From: CAIYTF01 sp963664845 | GTDB taxonomy: Bacteria; Bacteroidota; Ignavibacteria; Ignavibacteriales; Ignavibacteriaceae | NCBI GenBank assembly: GCA_963664845.1 | Contig: OY761615.1 | Coordinates: forward strand, 3,596,001 to 3,660,000 | Length of the DNA stretch: 64,000 nucleotides | Reading direction: 5' to 3' | In this document: in pieces, positions 1-8,560 of the stretch | Layout: every line of letters begins with the position of its first letter | Numbering within the stretch: position 1 is the stretch's first letter | The notes under the pieces: model-generated | The model's input: only the letters and a program-made list of their open reading frames with translations | Databases searched by the model: none | Told to the model about the DNA's origin: nothing | Made by a program: the position numbers and the translations under genes

Positions 1-39
1 TTAATCAATAATTAATCAATATCAAATGAAAGGTCTCTT

Positions 40-435
40 ATGGGTCAACAACAGTTGCTTTTAATCGTTCTTGGCGTAATCATAGTTGGTATCGCTATTG
101 TTGTCGGTATTAATTTATTCCAGTCCAGCGCTGTAGATGCCAATCGCAATGCAGTGATTCAGGATCTTAATGTCCTTGCAGCCAAAGCTCAGGAATATTA
201 CAAAAAACCAGCATCTTTGGGTGGCGGTGCAAATTCATTCGTCGGTTTCACAATGCCTACAGGTCTTAGTAATAATGCAAATGGTACATACACAATTTCA
301 GTTGCCGGTACTGCTAACGGTATTACATTTCAAGGTGTAGGTACCGAAACAGGTAATGATGGGTCGACAAAGGTCAAAGCTACTGCTGCAGTGACTAAAA
401 CAGCTCAGCAACCCACGGTTGTAATTGCTAATTAA
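40..435 (+). CDS. Pilin-like single-helix membrane protein, function unknown
   Basis: 131 aa. After MGQQQ comes one long hydrophobic helix (about residues 6-28), then an amphipathic stretch with DANRNAVIQDLNVLAAKAQEYY (as two short pieces: DANRNAVIQDLNVL and AAKAQEYY) and a Gly/Ala/Thr-rich globular part without cysteines. This arrangement, hydrophobic helix running into a polar helix ending in a tyrosine pair, is that of type IV pilins and pseudopilins. The usual leader and Glu at mature position 5 are missing; only a Met-Gly leader could be removed. Start chosen by AAAGG seven bases upstream of the ATG. It may be secreted or stay as an inner-membrane anchor. Pilin-like is inference from architecture, not from a recognised family. 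Confidence 0.6.
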   Translation: MGQQQLLLIVLGVIIVGIAIVVGINLFQSSAVDANRNAVIQDLNVLAAKAQEYYKKPASLGGGANSFVGFTMPTGLSNNANGTYTISVAGTANGITFQGVGTETGNDGSTKVKATAAVTKTAQQPTVVIAN

Positions 436-904
436 ATTTTAGGTTTTGCAGCTGGCAGGAAATGATCTGGCAGTTTCTGTTGCATTTGACAGGGTAAATA
501 CATAGGAATCCTGCCAAATTGCTCGATACAGCCATTATTCAGTTCTCTTTTAAGTCTGTCGCTTCGTCCGGATCGAGAGGGCAGGGTTCTATTTGAGGAT
601 AACTCAAATTTTAACTCCCCAAAGCCGGGCGAACCGATGGAACCAGGGAAAATATATCAACGATTCGCTCATTAATGCTTGTTGATTTGGCACCAAAAAT
701 CCGTTTGCACCCAGATGTGAGTAGTATAAAGAAATTTGCCCTAATAAAATTTTGATTTTTAACGCAAATTTAATAAGTTCTTATACAGAATATGAAAATT
801 GTAGTAAATAAATTACGTCTGGCGTATAAGAGTAAACGTTTAACTAATTAGCGAGTGTTGTATGAAAGTGCACTTCCTCTATTGAGAAGTGCATTTTTTT
901 TGAT
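436..904. other. Long non-coding stretch with hairpins
   Basis: No convincing ORF. It holds an AT-rich hairpin (ATTTGAG at 591-597 pairing with CTCAAAT at 603-609, then TTTT) that could be a weak terminator for the pilin-like gene, a GC-rich segment around 560-650, and a strong terminator at 869-902 just before the next gene. No tRNA or riboswitch class could be matched. Confidence 0.4.
869..902 (+). terminator. Rho-independent terminator ahead of the Nif3 gene
   Basis: TGCACTTC at 869-876 pairs perfectly with GAAGTGCA at 886-893, followed by eight T. It lies more than 430 nt after the previous stop codon and only 2 nt before the next ATG, so it either ends a small untranslated RNA or attenuates the Nif3 operon. 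Confidence 0.75.
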
Positions 905-2008
905 ATGAAGTGTAAAGAGATTATCACCTATTTGGATGACTGGGCCCCCCCGGGGGTTGCCTGGGACAGGGATAACGTGGGATTGCAGGTTGGCTCTCCC
1001 GAGGCCGAAATACAAAAAATTTTACTTTGCCTCGAAATTACACCTGAAACTCTTGACGAAGCCCTGAAGCGAAAGTGTAACCTTATTATTACACATCATC
1101 CGTTCCTTTTTCAAGGCCTAAAAAAAGTAAACCTTGCTGCTGACAAAACTGCCCAACTGTTGGCTACGATTATTAAAAACGACATTTCAGTGCTCTCATA
1201 CCACACAAACCTTGATTTTACCAAAGATGGCGTAAGTTTTCAGCTCGCCAAAGCCCTTAAACTCCAATCTGTTGAACTTTTAACCCCTTTTGAAGCAAAA
1301 CTATCCAAAATTATTGTATTTGTTCCTTTGGATGCTGTAGAGAATGTTGCTGCGGCAATGTTTAATGCGGGTGGCGGAAGGATTGGAGAGTATACCGAAT
1401 GCAGCTACCGCTCCGTTGGAGAAGGTACATTCCTGGCCTCAGAAAATGCTAATCCTGCAGTTGGCTCCAAAGGCGCACGCCAGCAGGTTGTTGAAACCCG
1501 GTTGGAAGTGCTCGTCGATAATTGGAAAATTTCTGGCGTGGTTGCGGCAATCAGACGGGCTCATCCTTATGAAGAGCCGGCAATTGATATATGCCCGGTG
1601 AATAATTCACAGAACTTTTATGGTGCCGGGACCATTGGAACATTGAAGACCGCTCTGCCATCAACGAAATTTTTGTCATTTGTGAAAAAAGCCTTGAAAG
1701 CGAAACATATTCGCTTTACCAAAGGTGCAACAAATTTGATTTCTAAAGTAGCTGTTTGTGGAGGAAGCGCCAGTGAAATGCTACCGGCGGCAATAGCCCG
1801 TGGTGCTGACGCTTTTATTACAGCTGATATCAAATATCATACTTTTCAGGATGCCTGGAACCGGATATGGCTAATAGATGCCGGGCACTACGAAACAGAA
1901 GTTGTGGTGCTTCCTGAAGTTAAAGCCAGACTTATTACGAAGTTTCCTGAAATTTTAAATAATATATATATAACGGATCATTCCACTAATCCGGTTGAGT
2001 TTTATTAA
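905..2008 (+). CDS. Nif3/YbgI-like dinuclear metal center protein
   Basis: 367 aa, the long form of the DUF34/NIF3 family with a central insert between two metal-binding halves. Visible signatures: DRDNVGLQVG near residue 21, THHPFLF near residue 62, SYHTNLDF near residue 98, and the C-terminal HYETE near residue 328, which supply the histidines, aspartate and glutamate that bind the two metals. The insert (about 125-230) has the HPYEEPA motif of PII/CutA-like domains. The family forms toroidal hexamers; its biochemical role is unsettled. It is followed 18 bp later by a zinc-ribbon protein, a pairing common across bacteria. The start has no ribosome-binding site and sits directly behind a terminator. 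Confidence 0.93.
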   Translation: MKCKEIITYLDDWAPPGVAWDRDNVGLQVGSPEAEIQKILLCLEITPETLDEALKRKCNLIITHHPFLFQGLKKVNLAADKTAQLLATIIKNDISVLSYHTNLDFTKDGVSFQLAKALKLQSVELLTPFEAKLSKIIVFVPLDAVENVAAAMFNAGGGRIGEYTECSYRSVGEGTFLASENANPAVGSKGARQQVVETRLEVLVDNWKISGVVAAIRRAHPYEEPAIDICPVNNSQNFYGAGTIGTLKTALPSTKFLSFVKKALKAKHIRFTKGATNLISKVAVCGGSASEMLPAAIARGADAFITADIKYHTFQDAWNRIWLIDAGHYETEVVVLPEVKARLITKFPEILNNIYITDHSTNPVEFY

Positions 2009-2026
2009 TTAAAGAGGACTATTCCC

Positions 2027-2767
2027 ATGAAAGAACGATTATTAGCCTTATTTGAACTCCAATTGATAGACGATGAGTTGGACCAGCTTCAATCTCAGCG
2101 CGGGGACCTTCCGCAACACGTCCGCGAACTTGAGCAAAAAATTATTCACCTCAAAAATTCTGTCCAGGCAAAAGAGCTTGAGAAAAAGGAAAGCGAACAA
2201 AAACGTGACCAGAACACTGCTGAGATGGAACGCCTTGACGAAAATCAGAAAAAATATAAAGCGCAGTTATATAATGTCCGGAACAACAAAGAGTATGATG
2301 CTCTGACCAAATCCATTGATCAGGCTGAGGAAGAAATCAGCAAACGTGAACTTGAAAACGAAAGCCTCATTGAACGTGAAAAACTGCTCAGCGAGGAGAT
2401 CGAAACTTTGCAGCCCGGCCTGCTTGAATTTGAAGCCGAGCTTAAAGATAAAGAAGGCGACCTGAAACTTATTGCGAAAACCAACGAACATCAGGAACAA
2501 AAAATTCGTGAGAAACGCGCAAAAATTGAAGTTAAAGTCAAAAAGCCCGATCTTTCCAAATATTTGCACATCCGGAAAGCAAAAGCAGGAAAAGCAGTGG
2601 TTACTATCCGACGCAATGCTTGCGGTGGATGCCACAACGTTATTCCGCCAAACCGCCAGCTTGAGATCCGTAAAATGGATCACGTATACAATTGTACAAG
2701 CTGCGGCAGAATAATTGTCCCAAGTGAGCTTGCCGAATCAGTTAACAAAGAAGAACTGATAGCCTAG
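2027..2767 (+). CDS. Coiled-coil protein with C4 zinc ribbon
   Basis: 246 aa. Residues about 10-170 are heptad-rich and highly charged (long antiparallel coiled coil). The C-terminus carries CGGCH near residue 200 and CTSCGR near residue 223, forming the zinc ribbon of the zf-RING_7 (former DUF164) family. Such proteins are thought to bind nucleic acid or tether partners; a precise role is not established. AGAGG lies 9 bases ahead of the ATG. It is co-transcribed with the Nif3-like gene and the unit ends at a strong hairpin. Confidence 0.9.
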   Translation: MKERLLALFELQLIDDELDQLQSQRGDLPQHVRELEQKIIHLKNSVQAKELEKKESEQKRDQNTAEMERLDENQKKYKAQLYNVRNNKEYDALTKSIDQAEEEISKRELENESLIEREKLLSEEIETLQPGLLEFEAELKDKEGDLKLIAKTNEHQEQKIREKRAKIEVKVKKPDLSKYLHIRKAKAGKAVVTIRRNACGGCHNVIPPNRQLEIRKMDHVYNCTSCGRIIVPSELAESVNKEELIA

Positions 2768-2788
2768 AGCAATTGCAGACATTTAAAC

Positions 2789-2828
2789 AACAGCGGCCGT
2801 CCCAAAAGGATGGCCGCTGTTGTTTTTT
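2789..2828 (+). terminator. Rho-independent terminator of the Nif3/zinc-ribbon operon
   Basis: AACAGCGGCC (2789-2798) pairs with GGCCGCTGTT (2812-2821); the run GTTTTTT follows. Confidence 0.92.
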
Positions 2829-2840
2829 ATTGTATTAAAA

Positions 2841-3181
2841 CCTGATCTTGCATTGGAAACAGACAAAAACGGTAAATACATAAATGTCTGGTCTAAAGCC
2901 CTCCCTCGCTCTTTGGGCAATGGTGTCAACTTAATAAAAACAGGCGTGATTTCATTTGATACTCTCACTCCAACTATCGCCGTTATAGTACTTATGGCCG
3001 CCAATAATGCGGATGTTCTGCTCCCCTCTCTTTTTAAGAGAGGGGAGGGGGGTGAGTTCCCTTGCCAGAATCACACTAAGTTGACACCATTGCCCTTTGG
3101 GAGAGAGAATGAGGGTCTTAATCTTATAAAATCCAAATACTTATACTAAATGCTTTTTGTCATTGCATTTTTAGGCTAAAA
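2841..3181 (+). repeat. Outer dispersed repeat, copy A (occupied)
   Basis: Begins CCTGATCTTGCATTGGAAAC and ends near CATTGCATTTTTAGGC. It aligns with copies at 6621, 39447, 53421, 56288 and 58897. Its middle is interrupted by the inverted-repeat element at 2918-3092. Open frames crossing it look fortuitous. Confidence 0.85.
2918..3092 (+). mobile_element. Inverted-repeat element (175 bp, type I) inside outer repeat A
   Basis: Left end CAATGGTGTCAACTTA (2918-2933) is the perfect inverse of the right end TAAGTTGACACCATTG (3077-3092). Flanks are CTCTTTGGG (2909-2917) and CCCTTTGGG (3093-3101), read as a 9-bp target duplication with one mismatch. The interior has a strong CCCCTCTCTT/AAGAGAGGGG hairpin. 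No coding capacity: MITE-like. Confidence 0.8.
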
Positions 3182-3223
3182 ACTTACATCCGTAATGTGG
3201 ATAACAGCCACAATGCCGTTCTG

Positions 3224-5008
3224 CTATTTAGCCAGGATCATTTTCTCCGCAATGCTGTAATTGCCCACACCCAGCTTTACGATATACATTCCACTTGCAA
3301 GTCCTGAGCCATTGAATTTTACCGAATAGCTTCCTGCCCGTTGTTCCTTGTCAACCAACGTGGCAACTTCTGTTCCGCAAATATCAAAAACTTTCAGCGT
3401 GATCTTTCCTGCAATTGCCACATGATAGGTAATCACGGTGCTTGGGTTAAAGGGATTTGGATAGTTTTGCGCCAGCTCAAATTGAGCGGGTGCCTTGTGC
3501 AATTGTGTGCCGAACCCGGATGCCAACCAGTATTCATCGGCACCGATATCCGGTACTTTATTGACCCTTGCCTCACCATCAATATCTAGTGTTCCAATGC
3601 TGTCAACCACGGCGCCGGCATCAATGGCGGGGGAGCCTGCTTTCAGATGAAGGTCGGGAGTGGTGGAGTTGATGATCAGCGGGTCGGTGAATTTTGCATT
3701 TGCATCATTGCCGGTCCCGGTTTTATATGCTGCAAATGTCGAATACGTTACTTTCTTCCATTCCCACGTACCGTCATTTGCGCCGCTTGCAGAAAAATAT
3801 AGATTATTGTCGACAACGTTCCCGGTGTTCTGGGTATAGGCATTTGATATGAATATATTCTGACTGTTCGTCCAGATGATGTTGTTCTTGAAGACGTTGT
3901 TGCGCGTATCATATTGAACATAGAATTCACCATTGCCGTTCTTAAGCCGGTCATTCTGAAACAGCGTGTTGTTGACGATCTTGCAGTTCTCGGTACTGCC
4001 GCGTTTTGTGTCATAGCCGCCAATAGCTATGCCGGCGATATCACATAAATAAACAAAATTGCTGCGCATGGTTATATTGCTGGTCGATTTGCCTGAATGT
4101 TCGCTCGCAAGTTCAATGCCGATGTTGGCATTGTGCACTGTGTTTTTCTCTATGACAATATCTTTTCCGCCATCCACATAGATGCCGTCAGCACTCCGGT
4201 CACTTCCATATGCCACGTTGCCATAGGAATCAATATTATAAACGGTGTTACCGCTTATGAGTCCGTTCCTCGCCTGGTCGTTTGCGGATGCAGTGCCCTC
4301 AAACCCAATAGCATCAATGCCGATATTGTTGTTATCGTGCACAATATTGTTGGTTATCCGGAACAGCTCAACGTTTCCGTTCACTACCAGTGACTCACTG
4401 GAACCAAGCTTCAGCGCGTATAATTCATTTCTGTCGATTAGTACGTTGTTTATTGATTTCGTGCCCGAGGTGCCATAGACCGCTATTCCATGTGCATCGG
4501 TACCGGAACTGGATGTTCCGTTATGCTCAATAGCGTGAATTTTGTTTTGCAGAAGCTGAATGTGGTCACCGGTGCCAGATATGTAAATCCCAACCGGAAC
4601 CAGATTCTTTGTCGAGGTTTTATAATTTCGCAGTTCAAAACCCTGAACGGTAATATAACTCTTGTTGGCAATCAGAATTAAGCCGTTCACCGAACTTGGA
4701 ACGGTTAACCCTGTCCCGTCAATAATGGGACTCTCATTCGGGTAATTACAAAAAGTGATGGGGCCGTCGGAAGCATTTCCCGATACAGCAATAGTGACAG
4801 CTTCATTGTAGACGCCTCCCCGAACAAACACGGTGCTGCCGGGTGTGGCGGAAGAAGCAGCTTTCTGGATTGTTTTCCAGGGTAAGTCAATGGTACCTGA
4901 ATTTGAATCACTGCCAGTCGTGGCCACATAGAAGTTTTGCGGAATCCCCGGCCAAATAAGTTGCAGTGGAAACAACACCGCCAGAAACAGAAAAAAGAGT
5001 TTTTGCAT
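3224..5008 (-). CDS. Secreted right-handed beta-helix protein with T9SS sorting domain
   Basis: 594 aa from the ATG at 5008. Signal peptide MQKLFFLFLAVLFPLQL; then YVATTGSDSNSGT and PWKTIQKAA, the DUF1565/pectate-lyase-like opening; then many short Asn-rich beta-helix coils (NNIVHDNNN, NTVHNANIG and similar) to about residue 480. The last 80 residues are a type IX secretion C-terminal domain with QNYPNPFNPST and a final KMILAK. Such proteins are exported by the T9SS and often act on polysaccharides; substrate unknown. The frame is open up to a TTG at 5044, but that codon lies in a promoter-like box and would precede the signal peptide, so 5008 is preferred. Confidence 0.9.
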   Translation of the reverse strand: MQKLFFLFLAVLFPLQLIWPGIPQNFYVATTGSDSNSGTIDLPWKTIQKAASSATPGSTVFVRGGVYNEAVTIAVSGNASDGPITFCNYPNESPIIDGTGLTVPSSVNGLILIANKSYITVQGFELRNYKTSTKNLVPVGIYISGTGDHIQLLQNKIHAIEHNGTSSSGTDAHGIAVYGTSGTKSINNVLIDRNELYALKLGSSESLVVNGNVELFRITNNIVHDNNNIGIDAIGFEGTASANDQARNGLISGNTVYNIDSYGNVAYGSDRSADGIYVDGGKDIVIEKNTVHNANIGIELASEHSGKSTSNITMRSNFVYLCDIAGIAIGGYDTKRGSTENCKIVNNTLFQNDRLKNGNGEFYVQYDTRNNVFKNNIIWTNSQNIFISNAYTQNTGNVVDNNLYFSASGANDGTWEWKKVTYSTFAAYKTGTGNDANAKFTDPLIINSTTPDLHLKAGSPAIDAGAVVDSIGTLDIDGEARVNKVPDIGADEYWLASGFGTQLHKAPAQFELAQNYPNPFNPSTVITYHVAIAGKITLKVFDICGTEVATLVDKEQRAGSYSVKFNGSGLASGMYIVKLGVGNYSIAEKMILAK

Positions 5009-5041
5009 GCTAATATCCCGGAATGTCGTTGAAAATACGTT

Positions 5042-5049
5042 CAAATATA
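5042..5049 (-). promoter_or_regulatory. Candidate -7 promoter box (TATATTTG) for the beta-helix gene
   Basis: On the minus strand 5049-5042 reads TATATTTG, an exact match to the Bacteroidota -7 consensus TAnnTTTG, 34 nt before the chosen ATG. No clear -33 TTG was found at the usual distance. Confidence 0.4.
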
Positions 5050-5493
5050 CATAATGAAAGGAAAAATACCCCTTTAAAAATCGCTGCTCAGGCCGCCAGA
5101 AGCTCTTGTCGCAAATTGATCGATTTAAACCTTATTGCGTCGTCTCTGAGCTCTTTGTGCTGCTGCTCGTAAAAAGGTTGTTTTAAGCAAACTTTATGGC
5201 GATGCTGTTATATCAGCTTTCATTTTCTTGGTGTCCTTCATGCCTTCTCGGCGCCGTTTGTGTTTAATTCCTTTTGGAGGGTCACTGATTCGGTTGCGGG
5301 TGGCTGCGTGGTGTCCTCTCTGTTTCTTAGCGCCGAAATAAACTTAAATACCCGGCTGTACCCCGTTTATCATATTCTCCCGTCAAGATCGGTATTTCGG
5401 AATCCGGCTTTCGTTTTCTCCACCTCCTTGCATGGGTTTTGGCAAGAAAATCCGTAAGTTTGTGAATTAATTAACCCGGAAATATAAAAGGCT
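5050..5493. other. Intergenic region without a gene
   Basis: Holds leader sequence of the beta-helix gene, a short repeat at about 5259-5312, and a TAAGTTTG box at 5455-5462 that could serve the TPR gene. No supported ORF or RNA. Confidence 0.5.
5259..5312 (+). repeat. Short dispersed repeat, partner at 36299
   Basis: Shares the string GGTTGCGGGTGGCTG and the preceding TTTGTGYTTAATTCCTTTT segment with 36299-36350; about 50 bp of similarity. Origin unknown. Confidence 0.65.
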
Positions 5494-6477
5494 ATGGACG
5501 AAGAATTACTTGACCAATTTGAAGATGACGATGATGCAGACCCCCGCTCATTCGAAAAACAATTTTACCAACTCGATTACCTGATCGCTGACCGCAATTT
5601 TACTGATAAAGATGAATTGGAAAAATTTGTTGATGAAGTTTTCCAGAATCAGGACAAATGGGATGAGTATGCCGGACAGCACAAACGGACGCCTGAGGAA
5701 GAAGCACAGGAGTTATGCTATGATGCATTTTCCGAAAACGAACCGGAAGACCGCATTAAACTTGCACGCAAAGCGTTACAAATTTTTCCTAATTGCGCGG
5801 ATGCGTATGTTATCCTCGCCGAGGAAGAAGCATCCTCTGAAAAGGAAGAGCTTAAACTTTATGCCAAAGGCGTGGATGTCGGCCGTCTTGCGCTTGATCC
5901 CAAGTTTTCGGAAAACAAGGACGGTAACTTGTGGAGTGTTACCAAAGCCCGGCCATTCCTTCGTGCACTTGCAGGAAAGGCATCAACCCATTGGACTTTG
6001 GGTAACCGCCAACAGGGCATCGATACCGCCCTTGAACTTCTTGAGTTCGATCCTGCCGATCATCAGGGAATCAGGTATTTATTGCTGTTCCATTTCATTG
6101 CTGCGGACAAAATAAATGAAGCGATCAGATTATTGAAGAAATATCCCGATGAAAATGTATATCCTTGGGAACTTTGCAAGGCATTTCTGCTTTTTATCCG
6201 CCAGGGCAATTCGGCCAGAGCGCAAAAAACGCTGAAAAGCGCAATCGAAATGAATCCGTTCATTGGTGCTATCATTATATCAAATACTGCGGATGCAAGC
6301 CTGAAACAATACCTGGATCAGGATGATGAGATGGTTCAGGAATCGTTCCTGTTTATGTCACTGTTCATGGAAGTGTTTGAAACACATCCTGACGGAGCAC
6401 AGGCATTTCTTGCAGAGGTGCTGCTGCTGCACGATTATATTGTGAAACAATTGAAAACAATCCTCAAAAGCGAATAA
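5494..6477 (+). CDS. TPR-like repeat protein, ST7-like
   Basis: 327 aa, acidic and cytoplasmic, no signal peptide. The N-terminus is strikingly acidic (DQFEDDDDADP). From about residue 80 helical hairpin repeats follow; GNLWSVTKARPFLRALAGKA and the later DHQGIRYLLL resemble the ST7-type TPR arrangement (TARPYMRA, DNQGVRYLL in relatives). The role is likely protein binding; no catalytic residues are visible. AAAAGG precedes the ATG by 3-8 bases and a hairpin terminator follows, so it is a single-gene unit. Confidence 0.75.
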   Translation: MDEELLDQFEDDDDADPRSFEKQFYQLDYLIADRNFTDKDELEKFVDEVFQNQDKWDEYAGQHKRTPEEEAQELCYDAFSENEPEDRIKLARKALQIFPNCADAYVILAEEEASSEKEELKLYAKGVDVGRLALDPKFSENKDGNLWSVTKARPFLRALAGKASTHWTLGNRQQGIDTALELLEFDPADHQGIRYLLLFHFIAADKINEAIRLLKKYPDENVYPWELCKAFLLFIRQGNSARAQKTLKSAIEMNPFIGAIIISNTADASLKQYLDQDDEMVQESFLFMSLFMEVFETHPDGAQAFLAEVLLLHDYIVKQLKTILKSE

Positions 6478-6516
6478 CAACATCGTAATGACGTTGATCT
6501 TGTCTATAAAAGTTAA

Positions 6517-6548
6517 ACAAGCGCGTTTACCGCGCTTGTTTTGTTTTC
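6517..6548 (+). terminator. Rho-independent terminator after the TPR gene
   Basis: AACAAGCGCG pairs with CGCGCTTGTT around a TTTAC loop, followed by TTGTTTT. Confidence 0.9.
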
Positions 6549-6620
6549 TCATGTCCCAATCTTTTTCCGCAGGTGAAACCTGGTGAAGGCATGATTATGC
6601 GATTCCTGAGTTCTTATAGC

Positions 6621-6920
6621 CCTAATCTTGCTTTAGAAAAACATAAAAGCGATAGCTTACATAAGCATCAGGAATTACGCCCTCCCTCGCCCTTTGGGCA
6701 ATGGTGTCAACTTAACAAACACAATGATCGAATGTCATTCCCGCGAAGGCGGGAATCTACCTGTTCCGAGCCATTTCAAAGACAATTCCGTGGTCAGCGT
6801 CTTGCAGTTTATGCTAAGTTGACACCATTGCCCTTTGGGAGAGGGAATGAGGGTGAGGGCCTTGGTCTTAAAAGATTTAAGTGCTTACACGAAAAGGTCA
6901 TTGTTAATGCATTTTTGTGG
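6621..6920 (+). repeat. Outer dispersed repeat, copy B (occupied)
   Basis: CCTAATCTTGCTTTAGAAAA at the left, AATGCATTTTTGTGG at the right; same order of blocks as copy D (53421), but split by an inverted-repeat element at 6699-6830. It ends 21 bp before the likely start of the GHL10 gene. Confidence 0.85.
6699..6830 (+). mobile_element. Inverted-repeat element (132 bp, type II) inside outer repeat B
   Basis: CAATGGTGTCAACTTA (6699-6714) and TAAGTTGACACCATTG (6815-6830) are perfect inverses; both flanks are exactly CCCTTTGGG (6690-6698, 6831-6839). The interior differs from copies A and C and contains the hairpin ATTCCCGCGAAGGCGGGAAT (6737-6756). A degenerate relative of this interior lies at about 34875-34985. 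Confidence 0.85.
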
Positions 6921-6941
6921 TGTAAGCTCCCCATTTTGGTA

Positions 6942-8414
6942 ATGCTGTCTTTGTTCATGATTGCCGGGCCAACCGGCTCTGCCCAATCTCAATATCCAAA
7001 ACGTGAGCTCCGTGGAGCGTGGATTGCCACCGTTGCAAACATTGATTACCCATCCTCCGGTTTCGCTTCATCAGAAACCAAAACCACAGAGCTCATTGCA
7101 CTGCTGGACAGACTTAAAACTGCAGGCATTAATGCGGTGTTCTTTCAGGTAAGGACCGAATGTGACGCTTTATATCAGTCGCATATTGAACCATGGTCGT
7201 ATTGGTTAACAGGCCGGCAGGGCAAGGCACCGGTGCCCTTTTTTGATCCGTTGCAAATAGCAATAACAGAAGCTCATAAACGCGGTATGGAGTTGCACGC
7301 ATGGCTGAACCCCTACCGGGCCGTGAAGACATTTGGCGAGTATGAATTATCACCTGAACACGTTACTCAACGTCATCCGGAATGGATATTGTCCTTCAGA
7401 GACCTAAAGATGCTTGATCCCGGGTTACCCGCTGTACGGAACTATATCCTTTCAATAGTTGATGACCTTATCAGCCGCTATGATGTCGATGGCATTCACT
7501 TTGATGACTACTTTTACCCTTATGGCCCACCTATTACTACGGAAGATAAAGCAACTTTTGCCAGATACGATTATGGGTTTACCAACATTGAAGACTGGCG
7601 CCGGGATAACATTACCAAGCTCATTCACGGTGTCAGCGATCTGATAGCAGAAAAAAAGCCAAGGGTTAAATTTGGCGTTAGCCCCTTTGGTATTGTTGAA
7701 AACAAGTTTGCCGGTACAAACGGCTTCGAATCCTATCACGTATTATACTCCGATCCGATAACCTGGTTGAAGAAGAAGTATGTTGATTATGTGCTGCCGC
7801 AAATCTATTGGGAGATAAATCATCCAAAAGCCGATTTTGCAAAACTGGCTCCGTGGTGGGCTTCGGTGAATAATGGCAGGCATGTGTATATTGGACATTA
7901 TGCCAGTAACTGGCTTTCTGCAAAATATGCAGGCTCACCTAATGAAATCGAAAACCAAATACGGTTGGCGAGAACAATTCCCAATGTTCTTGGATCGGTT
8001 TTCTTTAGTGCAAAAACCATCGGGCAAAACTGGAAGAATTTTACTGACTCGTTACTTTATAAATTCTATCTGTATCCTGCACTGATCCCTCAAATGAGCT
8101 GGAAAGACAGCATCCCGCCAAATGCGCCGCCATCGGGTACGGTTAATTTTAAGGATGACCAGGTGCAGTTGACTTGGGATGCGCCTTTGCCGGCGGTGGA
8201 TGGGGATACCGCTTCGGCTTATGTTATATATAAGTTTCAAGTCGCCGGGGCTATTGATATTGATGATCCGCGTGCTATCCGTGCCATTGTTCCAGCAGGG
8301 CAACGCGTCTATTCGGAATACGCCGGCTATAGCGATTATATATTTATGATAACAGCGCTCGACCGGATGCACAACGAAAGTCCTGCTTCATTGCAGTTGA
8401 AAGCGGTAAGATAA
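6942..8414 (+). CDS. GHL10-type glycoside hydrolase-like secreted protein
   Basis: 490 aa from ATG 6942. After a short hydrophobic export segment ending GSAQS, KRELRGAWIATVANIDYPSS opens the glycosyl-hydrolase-like 10 (DUF187) TIM barrel; NAVFFQVRTECDALY, HAWLNPYRA and DGIHFDDYFYPY are its conserved strands with the acidic residues expected of a hydrolase. The last 100 residues look like an FN3-type domain (APSGTVNFKDDQVQLTWDAP read in two parts). Relatives are cell-envelope proteins suspected of acting on peptidoglycan or glycans. The frame stays open upstream to 6573 through repeat copy B, so the true start is uncertain: TTG 6915 would give a better charged signal peptide. Confidence 0.85.
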   Translation: MLSLFMIAGPTGSAQSQYPKRELRGAWIATVANIDYPSSGFASSETKTTELIALLDRLKTAGINAVFFQVRTECDALYQSHIEPWSYWLTGRQGKAPVPFFDPLQIAITEAHKRGMELHAWLNPYRAVKTFGEYELSPEHVTQRHPEWILSFRDLKMLDPGLPAVRNYILSIVDDLISRYDVDGIHFDDYFYPYGPPITTEDKATFARYDYGFTNIEDWRRDNITKLIHGVSDLIAEKKPRVKFGVSPFGIVENKFAGTNGFESYHVLYSDPITWLKKKYVDYVLPQIYWEINHPKADFAKLAPWWASVNNGRHVYIGHYASNWLSAKYAGSPNEIENQIRLARTIPNVLGSVFFSAKTIGQNWKNFTDSLLYKFYLYPALIPQMSWKDSIPPNAPPSGTVNFKDDQVQLTWDAPLPAVDGDTASAYVIYKFQVAGAIDIDDPRAIRAIVPAGQRVYSEYAGYSDYIFMITALDRMHNESPASLQLKAVR

Positions 8415-8560
8415 AACGGGCACTCCAGGGATATATCTGGAGATCGGTTCCCGGTTTGGTGTCTGATAATTCCAGGCAAATGTCGTGCGCTGAAGAATAA
8501 AAAATATCTCCCTATTTTTATATGACCCATTATTTTCAAACTAAGTATATATAAGCACTC

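Noticed and set aside
560..650. Possible cyclic-di-GMP riboswitch (AAAGCC, GGGCGAACCGATGG fragments)
   Set aside because: Fragments recall GEMM but occur in the wrong order and no tetraloop-receptor pair or full helix set could be drawn.
2820..3149. Open frame of 109 codons after the zinc-ribbon gene
   Set aside because: It runs through a terminator and both layers of a dispersed repeat; the other repeat copies do not keep the frame.
6573..6941. N-terminal extension of the GHL10 protein
   Set aside because: The extra 123 codons are translated repeat sequence, placed before a normal export signal.
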